Source of the DNA: Pseudomonas sp. URMO17WK12:I11 | GTDB lineage: Bacteria > Pseudomonadota > Gammaproteobacteria > Pseudomonadales > Pseudomonadaceae | Direction of reading: 5' to 3' | NCBI RefSeq assembly: GCF_007677725.1 | Contig: NZ_VEDF01000007.1 | Span: forward strand, 236,071 to 300,070 | Length of the DNA stretch: 64,000 bases | Shown here: positions 1-7,802 of the stretch, one piece after another | Position numbering within the stretch: position 1 is the stretch's first letter | How the letters are laid out: every line of letters begins with the position of its first letter | Notes under the pieces: generated by a model | Database searches by the model: none | Seen by the model: only the letters and a program-made list of their open reading frames with translations | What the model was told of the DNA's origin: nothing | Position numbers and translations under genes: made by a program

Positions 1-1580
1 TTGCGCGCTTGCGATGTGCTCATGCCCATCATTGCGCTGCGGTAGTCGAACAGGATGTAGTCGCGGATTTGCCCGACATAACCCGAGGCCCAGGCCTCCA
101 GACGCTCGCTGCGGTAGTGCAGGCCAACGTCGAGCTGGGTGGTCTTCTCCGGCTTGATGCTGTCGAAGGCGTTGAGCGAACCTGCCGGTCCCCGGGTGGG
201 GGAAAACAGCTCCCAGTAGTCCGGGAAGCGCTGGGCATGGCCCAGGCCCACGTAGGCGGTGGCGGGCACTGCCGCGAGATCGTGCTCGTAGCGCACGAAG
301 CCGCTGGGCAGGGTGTCGGCGCGGGTATTGTCGCGGGTCAGGCTGCTGGCGCGGTAGTCCTTGGCCGACGCGCGATCAACGCGGGCGCCGGCGATCAGCC
401 GGTCAACGCCTGTGGCGTACCAGGTGGCCTCGGCGAAGGCGCCGTAGTCGTGAAATGCGGCATCCTTGGTCCAGGGCAGGTGCTTGTAGGTGTCGATGCC
501 CATGGCGCTGCGCGCACGGTGTTGATTGGTCTGTGCATCGAGGCCGCCGATCAGCTGCACGTCGGCCCAGCGCCAGGTCGCCTTGATGCGCCCGCCCATG
601 GTGCGGCGTTCGACGGCGGCGGCCATGGGCCCGGCCATCATGCCGGTGCCCGAGGGCGTGCGCAGGCTGTAGTTGTCCATCACGTGGTCGGCGTAGTTGT
701 AGTAAACCTGCGCCTCGACCTTGTCGAGAACCTCGCCGAGGTTGGACTTTTCGACCCGCAGCCCCAGGCTTTCGCGCTTGAACTGCGCGCCGTCCATGCC
801 GCGCCCGGCATAGCGGGCTTTACCGTCGCCCTTGCCTGCGCTGAGTTCGACCAAGGTGTCCTGGTCGGGCGTCCAGCCCAGCGCTACGTCGCCGTTCCAC
901 TTTTCCCAGCGCGAGGGCACGCTGTCACCGTGGCCGTCGTGGTAGTCGTCCGCGCGCGACTGGTTGCCGACAAATCGCGCGTAGCCCTGGCCGTTGCCAG
1001 CTGCGGCGTCCAGCACCTTGTCGAAACGGCCATTGGAGCCGGCCAGCAAACTGGCGTTGACCCGGCTGCCGAGGGTGCCGAAGGATACCGGTTCGCGCTC
1101 GAACAGAACCGTCCCGGCCGACCCGCCCGGGCCCCAGATGACGCTCTGCGGGCCTTTGATCACGGTCAGGCGGTCATAGGTTTCCGGTGCGATGTAGGAC
1201 GTCGGCGCATCCATGCGGTTGGGGCAGGCGCCGAGCATCAGCCCGCCATTGGTAAGGATGTTCAAACGTGAGCCGAACATGCCCCGCAGCACCGGGTCGC
1301 CGTTGGTGCCACCGGCACGGATCGCGGCAAAACCCGGGATGGTTTTCAGGTAGTCGGCGCCATCACTGGCCGGTACGGGTTGGCGCGGTTCCTTGGGGTT
1401 GGTCACCACGGTCAGCGGAGAGCTTGGCGCGATGGCGGTGACGACGGTGGGGCTCAATTCAGCCTCTGGGTGAACATGGCCCGTTGGCGCGGCCACGGCC
1501 AGTGGGGCCAAGAGCGATCCGCACAGCGCCGTGAGCGCAGCGCCTCGGTTGGATTTGGACACAAGGGTACAGCCGGACAT
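1..1580 (-). CDS. oprC: TonB-dependent copper receptor, OprC-like (partial, 3' end outside window)
   Basis: Outer-membrane beta-barrel receptor for copper uptake. The frame is open from the ATG at 1580 to the window edge, so the C-terminal part of the barrel is missing. Residues 1-31 read as a signal peptide. The plug domain follows, with a conserved stretch ending in IKGPQSVIWGPG. The copper ligands known from P. aeruginosa OprC (CxxxM in the plug, HxM in the barrel) are visible as C119-PNR-M123 and H299-V-M301. They are 180 residues apart, the same distance as I recall for OprC (C143 to H323). It is last in a minus-strand run with two DUF2946 genes and a PCuAC chaperone, which supports a copper role. 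Assignment is firm; substrate form, Cu(I) or Cu(II), is inference from the family. Confidence 0.93.
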   Translation of the reverse strand, partial: MSGCTLVSKSNRGAALTALCGSLLAPLAVAAPTGHVHPEAELSPTVVTAIAPSSPLTVVTNPKEPRQPVPASDGADYLKTIPGFAAIRAGGTNGDPVLRGMFGSRLNILTNGGLMLGACPNRMDAPTSYIAPETYDRLTVIKGPQSVIWGPGGSAGTVLFEREPVSFGTLGSRVNASLLAGSNGRFDKVLDAAAGNGQGYARFVGNQSRADDYHDGHGDSVPSRWEKWNGDVALGWTPDQDTLVELSAGKGDGKARYAGRGMDGAQFKRESLGLRVEKSNLGEVLDKVEAQVYYNYADHVMDNYSLRTPSGTGMMAGPMAAAVERRTMGGRIKATWRWADVQLIGGLDAQTNQHRARSAMGIDTYKHLPWTKDAAFHDYGAFAEATWYATGVDRLIAGARVDRASAKDYRASSLTRDNTRADTLPSGFVRYEHDLAAVPATAYVGLGHAQRFPDYWELFSPTRGPAGSLNAFDSIKPEKTTQLDVGLHYRSERLEAWASGYVGQIRDYILFDYRSAMMGMSTSQAR

Positions 1581-1646
1581 AGTGATTCCAGTCGATCAGT
1601 CAGGAATGAACGCGAAGCCGTGTGGCTTCGAGCGTTAGCGATTGGC

Positions 1647-2078
1647 TCAAACGCTGATCGAAGAGGGCGGCGCGCGGCTGCGCGCCCCTGGAAATACGGC
1701 CTGTCGGGCATGGCCCTGGCGTGTCGGTCGACCGTTGAGGGTGGGCGGGACGCTGCTGGCCAGCGCGAGGGGGCTGTGGGTCTGCGGCAGGGCGGGGCAG
1801 TTGAACAGCAAGCTGCAATAGCCGCATTTTTCCCACATCACATGCAACTGGCCATCGTCGCCATGGCTTTGCTGCATGACGCCTGAGGCGTGGTGGGCCT
1901 CGGGCATGGACATCGACATCGGCATGGACATGCCGGCGTGGTGATCCATCGGCATCGACTGAGCGATCAGTGGTCCGATGAAGATCATCCACATGGCGAA
2001 CAGGCTCAGCCAGCCGCCACCGATGCGCCTGCGTTCAGGGCGGGTGGTTCGGCTGGAGCTGTTGCGAGGCAGGCTCAT
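1647..2078 (-). CDS. DUF2946 family protein, Met/His-rich, copper operon
   Basis: A 143-residue protein with a basic N-terminus, one hydrophobic segment (about residues 22-40) and then a periplasmic-looking stretch very rich in Met and His (about 42-73), followed by C85, C88 and C94. This composition suits soft-metal binding, especially Cu(I). It lies between the PCuAC gene and oprC on the same strand with short gaps, so it is probably cotranscribed. DUF2946 proteins are common beside OprC-type receptors, but their biochemical role is not established. Metal storage or hand-over is inference. The C-terminal tail is low-complexity and not informative. Confidence 0.8.
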   Translation of the reverse strand: MSLPRNSSSRTTRPERRRIGGGWLSLFAMWMIFIGPLIAQSMPMDHHAGMSMPMSMSMPEAHHASGVMQQSHGDDGQLHVMWEKCGYCSLLFNCPALPQTHSPLALASSVPPTLNGRPTRQGHARQAVFPGARSRAPPSSISV

Positions 2079-2103
2079 GCTCGCGAGTGCCGGTCAGCAG
2101 CTA

Positions 2104-2589
2104 TCAGTGCGCGTGCTGGTGATCCTGCGTGGGCTGCGCTGGCGCCTGCTGCTGCACGGCAACCTGCACGGTGATGTCGCCGGCCCTTTGGAAATGCAGG
2201 GTCAGCGGGAAACGCTGGCCATCGCTGAGCAGGCTGCGGTCCTTGGGCTGCATGAGCATGACGTGATAAGCGCCGGGAGCGAAGGTCAAATCCTTGCCGG
2301 CTGGCACCACCACGCTCTGGACCTGTTGCATGCGCATGGCGCCGTCGCTGCCCTGGGCGTGTTCGTGCAGTTGCGCGTCGTCGCTGATCGGACTGTCGAC
2401 GCTCAAGAGGCGGTCATCGACCTTGCCGTTGTTGTGCACGACGAAGTAGGCCGCGACATTGGGCGCGTTGGGCGGCAGTTGCAGTGACCACGGGTGGGCG
2501 ATGTGCAGGTCGCCAACGCTGTATTCGTGGGCGCTGGCATAGGCACCGGGCAGCAGCAGGGCGGCCAGGATGAGGGCATGCTTGAACAT
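2104..2589 (-). CDS. PCuAC-type periplasmic copper chaperone
   Basis: A 161-residue secreted protein with a signal peptide ending near the AYASA-H junction (residues 1-20). The family copper-binding pattern H(M)X10MX21HXM is fully present: HE, ten residues, M, exactly 21 residues, then HVM; Glu replaces the variable Met after the first His. A His-rich tail (HQHAH) may add metal affinity. PCuAC proteins bind Cu(I) in the periplasm and pass it to cytochrome oxidase CuA sites or other targets. It sits between two DUF2946 genes upstream of oprC, so a role in handling copper brought in by that receptor is a reasonable inference. Confidence 0.92.
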   Translation of the reverse strand: MFKHALILAALLLPGAYASAHEYSVGDLHIAHPWSLQLPPNAPNVAAYFVVHNNGKVDDRLLSVDSPISDDAQLHEHAQGSDGAMRMQQVQSVVVPAGKDLTFAPGAYHVMLMQPKDRSLLSDGQRFPLTLHFQRAGDITVQVAVQQQAPAQPTQDHQHAH

Positions 2590-2613
2590 GGTGAGTCTCC
2601 GATCGATTGAGGT

Positions 2614-3024
2614 TCAGGCTGACAGCTGAAAACTCAAGGCAACGGGAGAGGCGCGGGGGTTGAGCGCAGGCCATAACTGGCGCGGAGTGGGGCGATAATC
2701 GATGAGCGCCGCGACCTGCCCGGCGAACAGCGCGGGCGGGGTGTGCAGTTGCGCCGGATAGCCTGGCAGCGCCAGCAGCGGGGCCGCGCCCGAGCAGCAC
2801 CAGCAGTGCTGCATGTTGGAATGCTGGTCGCCCTGGCTGCCGAGGTCGATCTTGGCCAGGGCCTGGATATCGACCTTGGCCTTGCCGGTCATGCTGGAAC
2901 AGAACGCCCCCCACAGCAGCTGATCGGCCGGGCCTTTGGGCGCGGCAGAAGACAGCGGCATGGCCAGCAGGTTGAACAGCACTGCAAGGCAGGCTATCCA
3001 GGCAAGGTGCCGACGTGGGGGCAT
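2614..3024 (-). CDS. DUF2946 family protein, first gene of copper operon
   Basis: A 136-residue protein with an N-terminal hydrophobic segment or signal sequence (about residues 8-27) and a compact cysteine cluster MQHCWCC (residues 71-77; C74, C76, C77) plus C42, a likely metal site. This matches DUF2946, a family of unknown function linked to copper receptors. It heads the four-gene minus-strand run that ends in oprC, and the next gene (PCuAC) starts 24 bases downstream. It shares little with the second DUF2946 protein beyond general layout, so the two are probably not interchangeable. Function is not known. Confidence 0.8.
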   Translation of the reverse strand: MPPRRHLAWIACLAVLFNLLAMPLSSAAPKGPADQLLWGAFCSSMTGKAKVDIQALAKIDLGSQGDQHSNMQHCWCCSGAAPLLALPGYPAQLHTPPALFAGQVAALIDYRPTPRQLWPALNPRASPVALSFQLSA

Positions 3025-3066
3025 GGAGAGATCCGGTCAGGAATCGTGGGCGGTATTGTAAAACGG

Positions 3067-3072
3067 AGTATA
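3067..3072 (-). promoter_or_regulatory. Candidate -10 box for the copper operon
   Basis: Reading the minus strand, TATACT lies about 42 bases before the first DUF2946 start. A second weaker TACAAT-like box lies nearer the gene. No convincing -35 accompanies either, which would fit an activated promoter such as one controlled by a copper-responsive regulator, but no operator was recognised. The interval 3025-3123 otherwise holds nothing visible. Confidence 0.35.
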
Positions 3073-3123
3073 GGGAAAAATGCCGGGGTGCGGTGAAGTG
3101 ACGCAGATGGCCCCGGCTGCGCC

Positions 3124-3978
3124 TTACACCTTGCCACGGCCCATCAGGCCACGCACCGTCTCCTGCAGGTCCGCAGGCAGCACCACGACCTTGGCATTGT
3201 CGCTGCTGGCGAGGTTTTCCATGGCGCCGATGTAGCGCTCACCGAGCAGGTACATGGCCGGTACGGTCTCGTTGCCCACCGCGTCCTTGACCAGGGAAAT
3301 GGCACGTGCCGACGCTTGCGCGAGGTTGATCTGCGCCTCGGCGTCGAGCTTGGCCGCCTGCAGACGGGCTTCGGCTTCGAGGATCGCCGCCTGCTTGGCC
3401 CCTTCGGCGCGCGTCACGTCGGCTTTTCGTTCACGCTCGGCGGCAGCCTGGCGCTCCATGGCCAGCTGCATGTTCTGCGAAGGCTTGATGTCCTGGATTT
3501 CCACCGAGCGTACGGTGACGCCCCAGTCCTCGGTCTGCTCGGACATGGCTTCGCGCAGACGCGCCTTGATCTGCTCGCGACTCGACAGGGCTTCGTCCAG
3601 GTCCATGGCGCCGACGATGGCGCGCAGCGAGGTCATGGTCAGGCTGGTGACGGCGAAAGAGAAGTTCTGCACGCCGTACGAGGCCTTCTGCGGATCGACC
3701 ACCTTGGCGAAGCACAGCGCGTTGGCGACGATCACGGCGTTGTCTTTGGTGATGATTTCCTGCTCCTGGACATCGAGAATGATGTCCTTGGTCGGCAGCC
3801 GGTAGGCCACCACGTCCATGTAGGGAATGACGATGTTCAGGCCCGGCTTGAGCGTGTTGTGGTAGCGCCCGAGGCGCTCGACGATCCATTCCTCGCCCTG
3901 GGGCACGATGCGCACGCCCTTGAACACGGTGATGAGGACGAACACGGCGAGGGCGCCGACGACGATGAGGCTGGTCAT
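3124..3978 (-). CDS. SPFH/stomatin-like membrane protein (slipin, QmcA type)
   Basis: A 284-residue protein with one N-terminal membrane anchor (about residues 4-20), a band-7/SPFH domain (about 20-180) and a long charged Ala/Glu/Arg-rich coiled-coil (about 180-245). It follows an NfeD-type gene by 27 bases on the same strand. Such NfeD-slipin pairs form membrane microdomain complexes that influence membrane-protein quality control and envelope homeostasis. The pairing and the domain order make the family assignment secure; a specific partner protease cannot be inferred from this locus. Confidence 0.92.
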   Translation of the reverse strand: MTSLIVVGALAVFVLITVFKGVRIVPQGEEWIVERLGRYHNTLKPGLNIVIPYMDVVAYRLPTKDIILDVQEQEIITKDNAVIVANALCFAKVVDPQKASYGVQNFSFAVTSLTMTSLRAIVGAMDLDEALSSREQIKARLREAMSEQTEDWGVTVRSVEIQDIKPSQNMQLAMERQAAAERERKADVTRAEGAKQAAILEAEARLQAAKLDAEAQINLAQASARAISLVKDAVGNETVPAMYLLGERYIGAMENLASSDNAKVVVLPADLQETVRGLMGRGKV

Positions 3979-4005
3979 GGGAAACTTCCTTTTAAGTTGA
4001 GTCGA

Positions 4006-4452
4006 TCAGGCGCGCACGACCCGCGCGGTGTTGCCTTCGACGGCGATCAATCGCACCCGCTCGCCGGCGGGGATGTCGGTGTCGGCGACGCAGGTCCATT
4101 CTTCGCTGCCCAGCAACGGCTTCTGGAAACGCACACGGCCTTTCTGGAACTGCGAAACGCTGGCGGTGAGCAGGCCGACTTCACCGATCACGCTGTCTGC
4201 GGTCCAGCGCACGTCTGGCTGCTTGGGCTTGAACAGCCTGAACCAGAGCAGCGTGGTCACCGAGGAGAACAGCACCCAACTCAGCACTTGCATGTCCAGC
4301 TGCAAGGTCGGCGCGGCCATGGCGATCAGCGCCACCAATACTGCGCCGATACCGAACCAGATGATGAAGAACGTGGGCAGGACCAGTTCGAGCAGAATCA
4401 GCGCGATGCCGAAGACCAGCCAGATCCACCATTGCATTTCCATTTGAGCCAT
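4006..4452 (-). CDS. NfeD family membrane protein
   Basis: A short-form NfeD of 148 residues with hydrophobic segments (about 8-30, 34-50 and 55-70) and a C-terminal soluble OB-fold-like domain (about 85-148) containing a conserved G-x-V/A-x(n)-F-Q-K-x-G-R-V-R pattern. It lacks the N-terminal ClpP-class protease domain of long NfeD proteins. It is the upstream partner of the adjacent stomatin-like gene, with which it is probably cotranscribed. No alternative family fits. Confidence 0.9.
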   Translation of the reverse strand: MAQMEMQWWIWLVFGIALILLELVLPTFFIIWFGIGAVLVALIAMAAPTLQLDMQVLSWVLFSSVTTLLWFRLFKPKQPDVRWTADSVIGEVGLLTASVSQFQKGRVRFQKPLLGSEEWTCVADTDIPAGERVRLIAVEGNTARVVRA

Positions 4453-4610
4453 ACCCTGCGCAGTAGGAGGGGAAGTCTATCCTCGCGTCGAGGCTAATGG
4501 CCATTTAGATCTGTCTGATCAGAGAGTGTCTTTTGCCGATTTGCGCTGTGGGAAATTTCTACAAGAATCTGGAAACCTGGGCATCAGACCCGCCAATCTT
4601 CGTCGATCGG

Positions 4611-5327
4611 TCAATGGCATATGCGTTCGAGCAAGGCCTGCACGTCATGAAACTCCCGGTCCGCGCTGGGCAGTTCAGGCCGCTTGAGCACCAGCACCGG
4701 AACCCGGCGCTCGCGGGCGACCTCGAGCTTGGGCTCGGTCGCCGCGCTGCCACTGTTCTTGCTGACCAGTACATCGATGCCGCGCCGCGCGAACAGGGCT
4801 CGCTCGTCGTCCAGGCGAAATGGCCCGCGGGCGCCGATCACTTCGCAGCGGGCGTTGCCGGGGCAGGCCTCCAGGGCGCGCAAGGTCCAGAACTGTTCTG
4901 GCGGAATTTCATCAAGGTGTTGCAGCGGCTCGCGCCCGAGGGTGAACAGCGGGCGGCGAAAGGGCTTGAGCGCTTCGATCAAGCCTGGCCAATCCTCTAC
5001 CTCTCGCCAGTCGTCGCCGGCCTGCGCCTGCCAGGCTGGCCGGCGCAATGCCCAGTACGGTATACCGACGGCGCGTGCCGCGCTGGCGGCATTGCGGCTG
5101 ATCTGCGCAGCATAAGGGTGGGTGGCGTCGATCAGCAGGCTGATGCCGGCTTCGCCGAGGTAAGTGGCAAGCCCCTCGGCGCCGCCGTAGCCGCCGACCC
5201 GTACCGTGCAGGCAAGGTCCTGCGGTACCCGGCCAATGCCGGCCAGGCTGTAGACATGCTCAGGGCCAAGCTGGCGCGCTACCGCCAGCGCTTCGGTGAT
5301 ACCGCCCAGCAGCAGGATGCGCTTCAT
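4611..5327 (-). CDS. cobK: Precorrin-6A / cobalt-precorrin-6A reductase
   Basis: A 238-residue protein of the CobK/CbiJ family, which reduces the corrin macrocycle at the precorrin-6A stage with NADPH. It starts with a nucleotide-binding MKRILLLGGITEA motif (the usual GGT-EA pattern with Ile for Thr) and carries the conserved DATHPYA segment near residue 90. It is the last gene of the cobL-cbiD-cobK run and its ATG overlaps the cbiD stop by four bases. Length and motifs are normal for the family. Whether the substrate carries cobalt cannot be told from sequence. Confidence 0.93.
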   Translation of the reverse strand: MKRILLLGGITEALAVARQLGPEHVYSLAGIGRVPQDLACTVRVGGYGGAEGLATYLGEAGISLLIDATHPYAAQISRNAASAARAVGIPYWALRRPAWQAQAGDDWREVEDWPGLIEALKPFRRPLFTLGREPLQHLDEIPPEQFWTLRALEACPGNARCEVIGARGPFRLDDERALFARRGIDVLVSKNSGSAATEPKLEVARERRVPVLVLKRPELPSADREFHDVQALLERICH

Positions 5328-6418
5328 TGCACACCCGCCGTGCCGACCACGCCACCCTGGCGGTCGATGGCGAACACCTCGACCTGGACCTGGTCCGGCA
5401 CCACGCTACGGGCGAAGGCCAGGGCATGGCTACAGACGGCGTCGCCCAAGGCAATGCCGGCGGCGTGCGCCAAGGCCAAGGCCTGCTGGCTGGTGTTGGC
5501 GGCTACGATGGCCGCTTGCAACTGATCGTCGGCACCGAGCGCTGCGGCCCAGCCGGCCAACTGCGGCAGGTCGATGCTGGAATGACGGCTGTGCAGGTCC
5601 ATGTGCCCGGCAGCCAGCTTGCTGATCTTGCCGAAGCCACCGCACAGGCTCAGGCGTGCCACCGGCACCTTGCGCAGGTGCTTGAGCACCGCACCGACGA
5701 AGTCGCCCATCTCGATCAAGGCGATTTCAGGCAGGCCGTAGACTCGGCGCATGGTGTCTTCGCTGGCGTTGCCGGTGCAGGCGGCGATGTGCCGGTAGCC
5801 ATTGCTGTGGGCGACATCGATACCCTGGTGGATGGAGGCGATGTACGCCGCACAGGAGAACGGCCGGACGATGCCGCTGGTGCCCAGAATCGACAAGCCG
5901 CCGAGGATGCCCAGGCGCGGGTTCATGGTCTTCAGCGCCAGCTGCTCGCCGCCCTGGACGTTGACCGTGACTTCGAAGCCCCCGGTATAGCCGCAGTCAT
6001 TGGCCAGCTGCTGCAAATGCTCGCAAATCATGCGTCGCGGGACCGGGTTGATCGCCGGCTCGCCCACCGCCAGCACCAGACCGGGACGGGTCACGGTACC
6101 GACGCCTTGGCCCGCAACGAAGCGCACGCCCGCCTGCGCTTGCAGGCGGATCTGACTGTAGAGCAACGCGCCGTGGGTCACGTCCGGGTCATCGCCGGCG
6201 TCCTTGAGGGTGCCGGCCTCGGCCATGTCGTGGTCGAGCCGGCAGAATTCCAGACGCATCTGCACCACCTTGCCCTTGGGCAGGGTGATGCTGACCGCGT
6301 CATCGCACTGGCCGGTGAGCAGCAGTTTGGCCGCAGCCAGGCTGGTGGCGGTGGCGCAGCTGCCGGTGGTCAGGCCGCTGCGCAGTGGGGCGGGTTGTTC
6401 GCGGGTTTCCTCACGCAT
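5324..6418 (-). CDS. cbiD: Cobalt-precorrin-5B (C1)-methyltransferase
   Basis: A 364-residue CbiD protein, the SAM-dependent enzyme that methylates C1 of the corrin ring. The N-terminal family signature LRSGLTTGSCATAT is present (about residues 12-25). CbiD belongs to the oxygen-independent pathway and here takes the place of the aerobic enzyme CobF, although the partner operon encodes the aerobic precorrin-3B synthase CobG. It overlaps cobL upstream by eight bases and cobK downstream by four, so translation is probably coupled. Confidence 0.94.
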   Translation of the reverse strand: MREETREQPAPLRSGLTTGSCATATSLAAAKLLLTGQCDDAVSITLPKGKVVQMRLEFCRLDHDMAEAGTLKDAGDDPDVTHGALLYSQIRLQAQAGVRFVAGQGVGTVTRPGLVLAVGEPAINPVPRRMICEHLQQLANDCGYTGGFEVTVNVQGGEQLALKTMNPRLGILGGLSILGTSGIVRPFSCAAYIASIHQGIDVAHSNGYRHIAACTGNASEDTMRRVYGLPEIALIEMGDFVGAVLKHLRKVPVARLSLCGGFGKISKLAAGHMDLHSRHSSIDLPQLAGWAAALGADDQLQAAIVAANTSQQALALAHAAGIALGDAVCSHALAFARSVVPDQVQVEVFAIDRQGGVVGTAGVQ

Positions 6419-7622
6419 CGAGCGGTTTCACCACGTCGAGCAGAGTGATCGGCAACGCCTGGCGCCAGGTATCGAAGGCGCCCAGCGGCTGGGCGTGGGC
6501 TACATGGATGCGGGTCAGGTCGCCGCCCTGCTGCTGGCGAAACTGCGCCAAGGCCAGTTCGCTCTGCACGGTCACCGCATTGGCGACCAGGCGTCCGCCG
6601 GGGCGCAACCGCTCCCAGCAGTGCGGCAACACCCCTTCAGCGGTCACGCCGCCGCCGATGAAGATGGCGTCTGGGCGTTCCAGGCCGGCCAGCGCCTGCG
6701 GCGCCTTGCCGCGCACCAGTTGCAAGCCGGGCACGCCGAGGGCGTCGCGGTTGTATTCGATGAAGGCCTGGCGGCCTGCGTCGGCCTCGATCGCCAGGGC
6801 GCGACAGGCCGGATGGGCGCGCATCCACTCGATGCCGATCGAGCCGCATCCGGCGCCCACGTCCCACAGCAGCTCGCCCGGCTGCGGCGCCAGGCGCGCC
6901 AGGGTGATGGCGCGCACGTCGCGCTTGGTCAATTGCCCGTCATGGCGAAAGGCGTCGTCGGCCAGGCCCGGCACCCGGGGCAGGCGCAGCGCATGGAGCT
7001 CAGCCAGACATTCGATGGCCAGCACATTGAGCGCGGCGCTGTCGCCGTGGGGCCAGTCGTCGGCGCTGCCGCTCACCTGCCGCTCGGCTGGCCCGCCCAG
7101 GTGTTCGAGCACGTGCAGGCGGCTGGGGCCGTAGCCACGCTCGCGCAGCAGTGCAGCGATGGCCGCCGGGCTCTTGCCGTCGTTGCACAGCACCAGCAGG
7201 CGCTGGCCGCTGTACAAGTGAGCATTGAGCGCCGCAAGCGGGCGCGCCACCACCGATAGCACCTGCACGTCGTGCAGCGGCCAGCCCAGGCGCGCGGCAG
7301 CCAGGCTGCAACAGGACGGCATCGACAGCACCTGCATTTCTGCTGCTGCCACCTGGCGCGCAAGGCTTGCGCCGACGCCATAGAACATCGGGTCGCCGCT
7401 GGCCAGCACGCACACCGGTTGGCCACGCAGGGCCAACACCGGGGCGAGGGCGAACGGGGTTGGCCAGTCTTGCCGCTGCGCGCCGATGCAAGGCGGGAGC
7501 AGGGCCAGCTGGCGCGGGCTGCCGATGATCAGCGAGGCACCCAGCAGGGCGCGGCGGGCCTGTTTGCCCAGGCCGCCGTAACCGTCTTCGCCGATGCCTA
7601 CTACTGTCAGCCAGGGGGTCAT
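6411..7622 (-). CDS. cobL: Precorrin-6Y C5,C15-methyltransferase (decarboxylating)
   Basis: A 403-residue two-domain protein. The N-terminal CbiE-like methylase domain begins MTPWLTVVGIGEDGYGG (about residues 1-200). The C-terminal CbiT-like domain (about 210-400) has a Rossmann SAM motif LLWDVGAGCGSIGIE. Together they methylate C5 and C15 and decarboxylate the C12 acetate. The frame is open 26 codons further upstream to 7700, but those residues do not resemble the family and run into the divergent promoter region, so the ATG at 7622 is preferred. First gene of cobL-cbiD-cobK, divergent from cobG. Confidence 0.94.
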   Translation of the reverse strand: MTPWLTVVGIGEDGYGGLGKQARRALLGASLIIGSPRQLALLPPCIGAQRQDWPTPFALAPVLALRGQPVCVLASGDPMFYGVGASLARQVAAAEMQVLSMPSCCSLAAARLGWPLHDVQVLSVVARPLAALNAHLYSGQRLLVLCNDGKSPAAIAALLRERGYGPSRLHVLEHLGGPAERQVSGSADDWPHGDSAALNVLAIECLAELHALRLPRVPGLADDAFRHDGQLTKRDVRAITLARLAPQPGELLWDVGAGCGSIGIEWMRAHPACRALAIEADAGRQAFIEYNRDALGVPGLQLVRGKAPQALAGLERPDAIFIGGGVTAEGVLPHCWERLRPGGRLVANAVTVQSELALAQFRQQQGGDLTRIHVAHAQPLGAFDTWRQALPITLLDVVKPLDA

Positions 7623-7802
7623 GTGTGTGCTTCCGCCATAATTTGGGGGCGCCTTGCCTGCGAAACGGGCGACGCGGTCGTGAAAATCGCGCGCGATCAT
7701 CGTCGATGCGCGACCACCGGCTTTTCATGCTGCCGGACAAAGCAGGCATAATACCGCGCCTTCTACACTCAAGCGCATTTTCAGCGATTGCCGGACACTC
7801 CC
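7623..7802. promoter_or_regulatory. Divergent cob promoter region
   Basis: This stretch separates two divergent cobalamin operons and should hold both promoters. I see an inverted repeat with CCGG/GCCGG arms near 7721-7736 and AT-richer sequence around 7745-7752 that could be a -10 for cobG. I looked for a cobalamin riboswitch (B12 box and flanking stems) on both strands and did not find one; the leaders are also too short for it. Confidence 0.4.

Noticed and set aside
9..1271. Long plus-strand ORF opposite oprC
   Set aside because: It is a shadow of high-GC coding on the other strand; the protein has no family features, and oprC on the minus strand is clear.
7623..7802. Cobalamin riboswitch between the cob operons
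   Set aside because: No B12 box or matching stems on either strand, and the leaders are too short.
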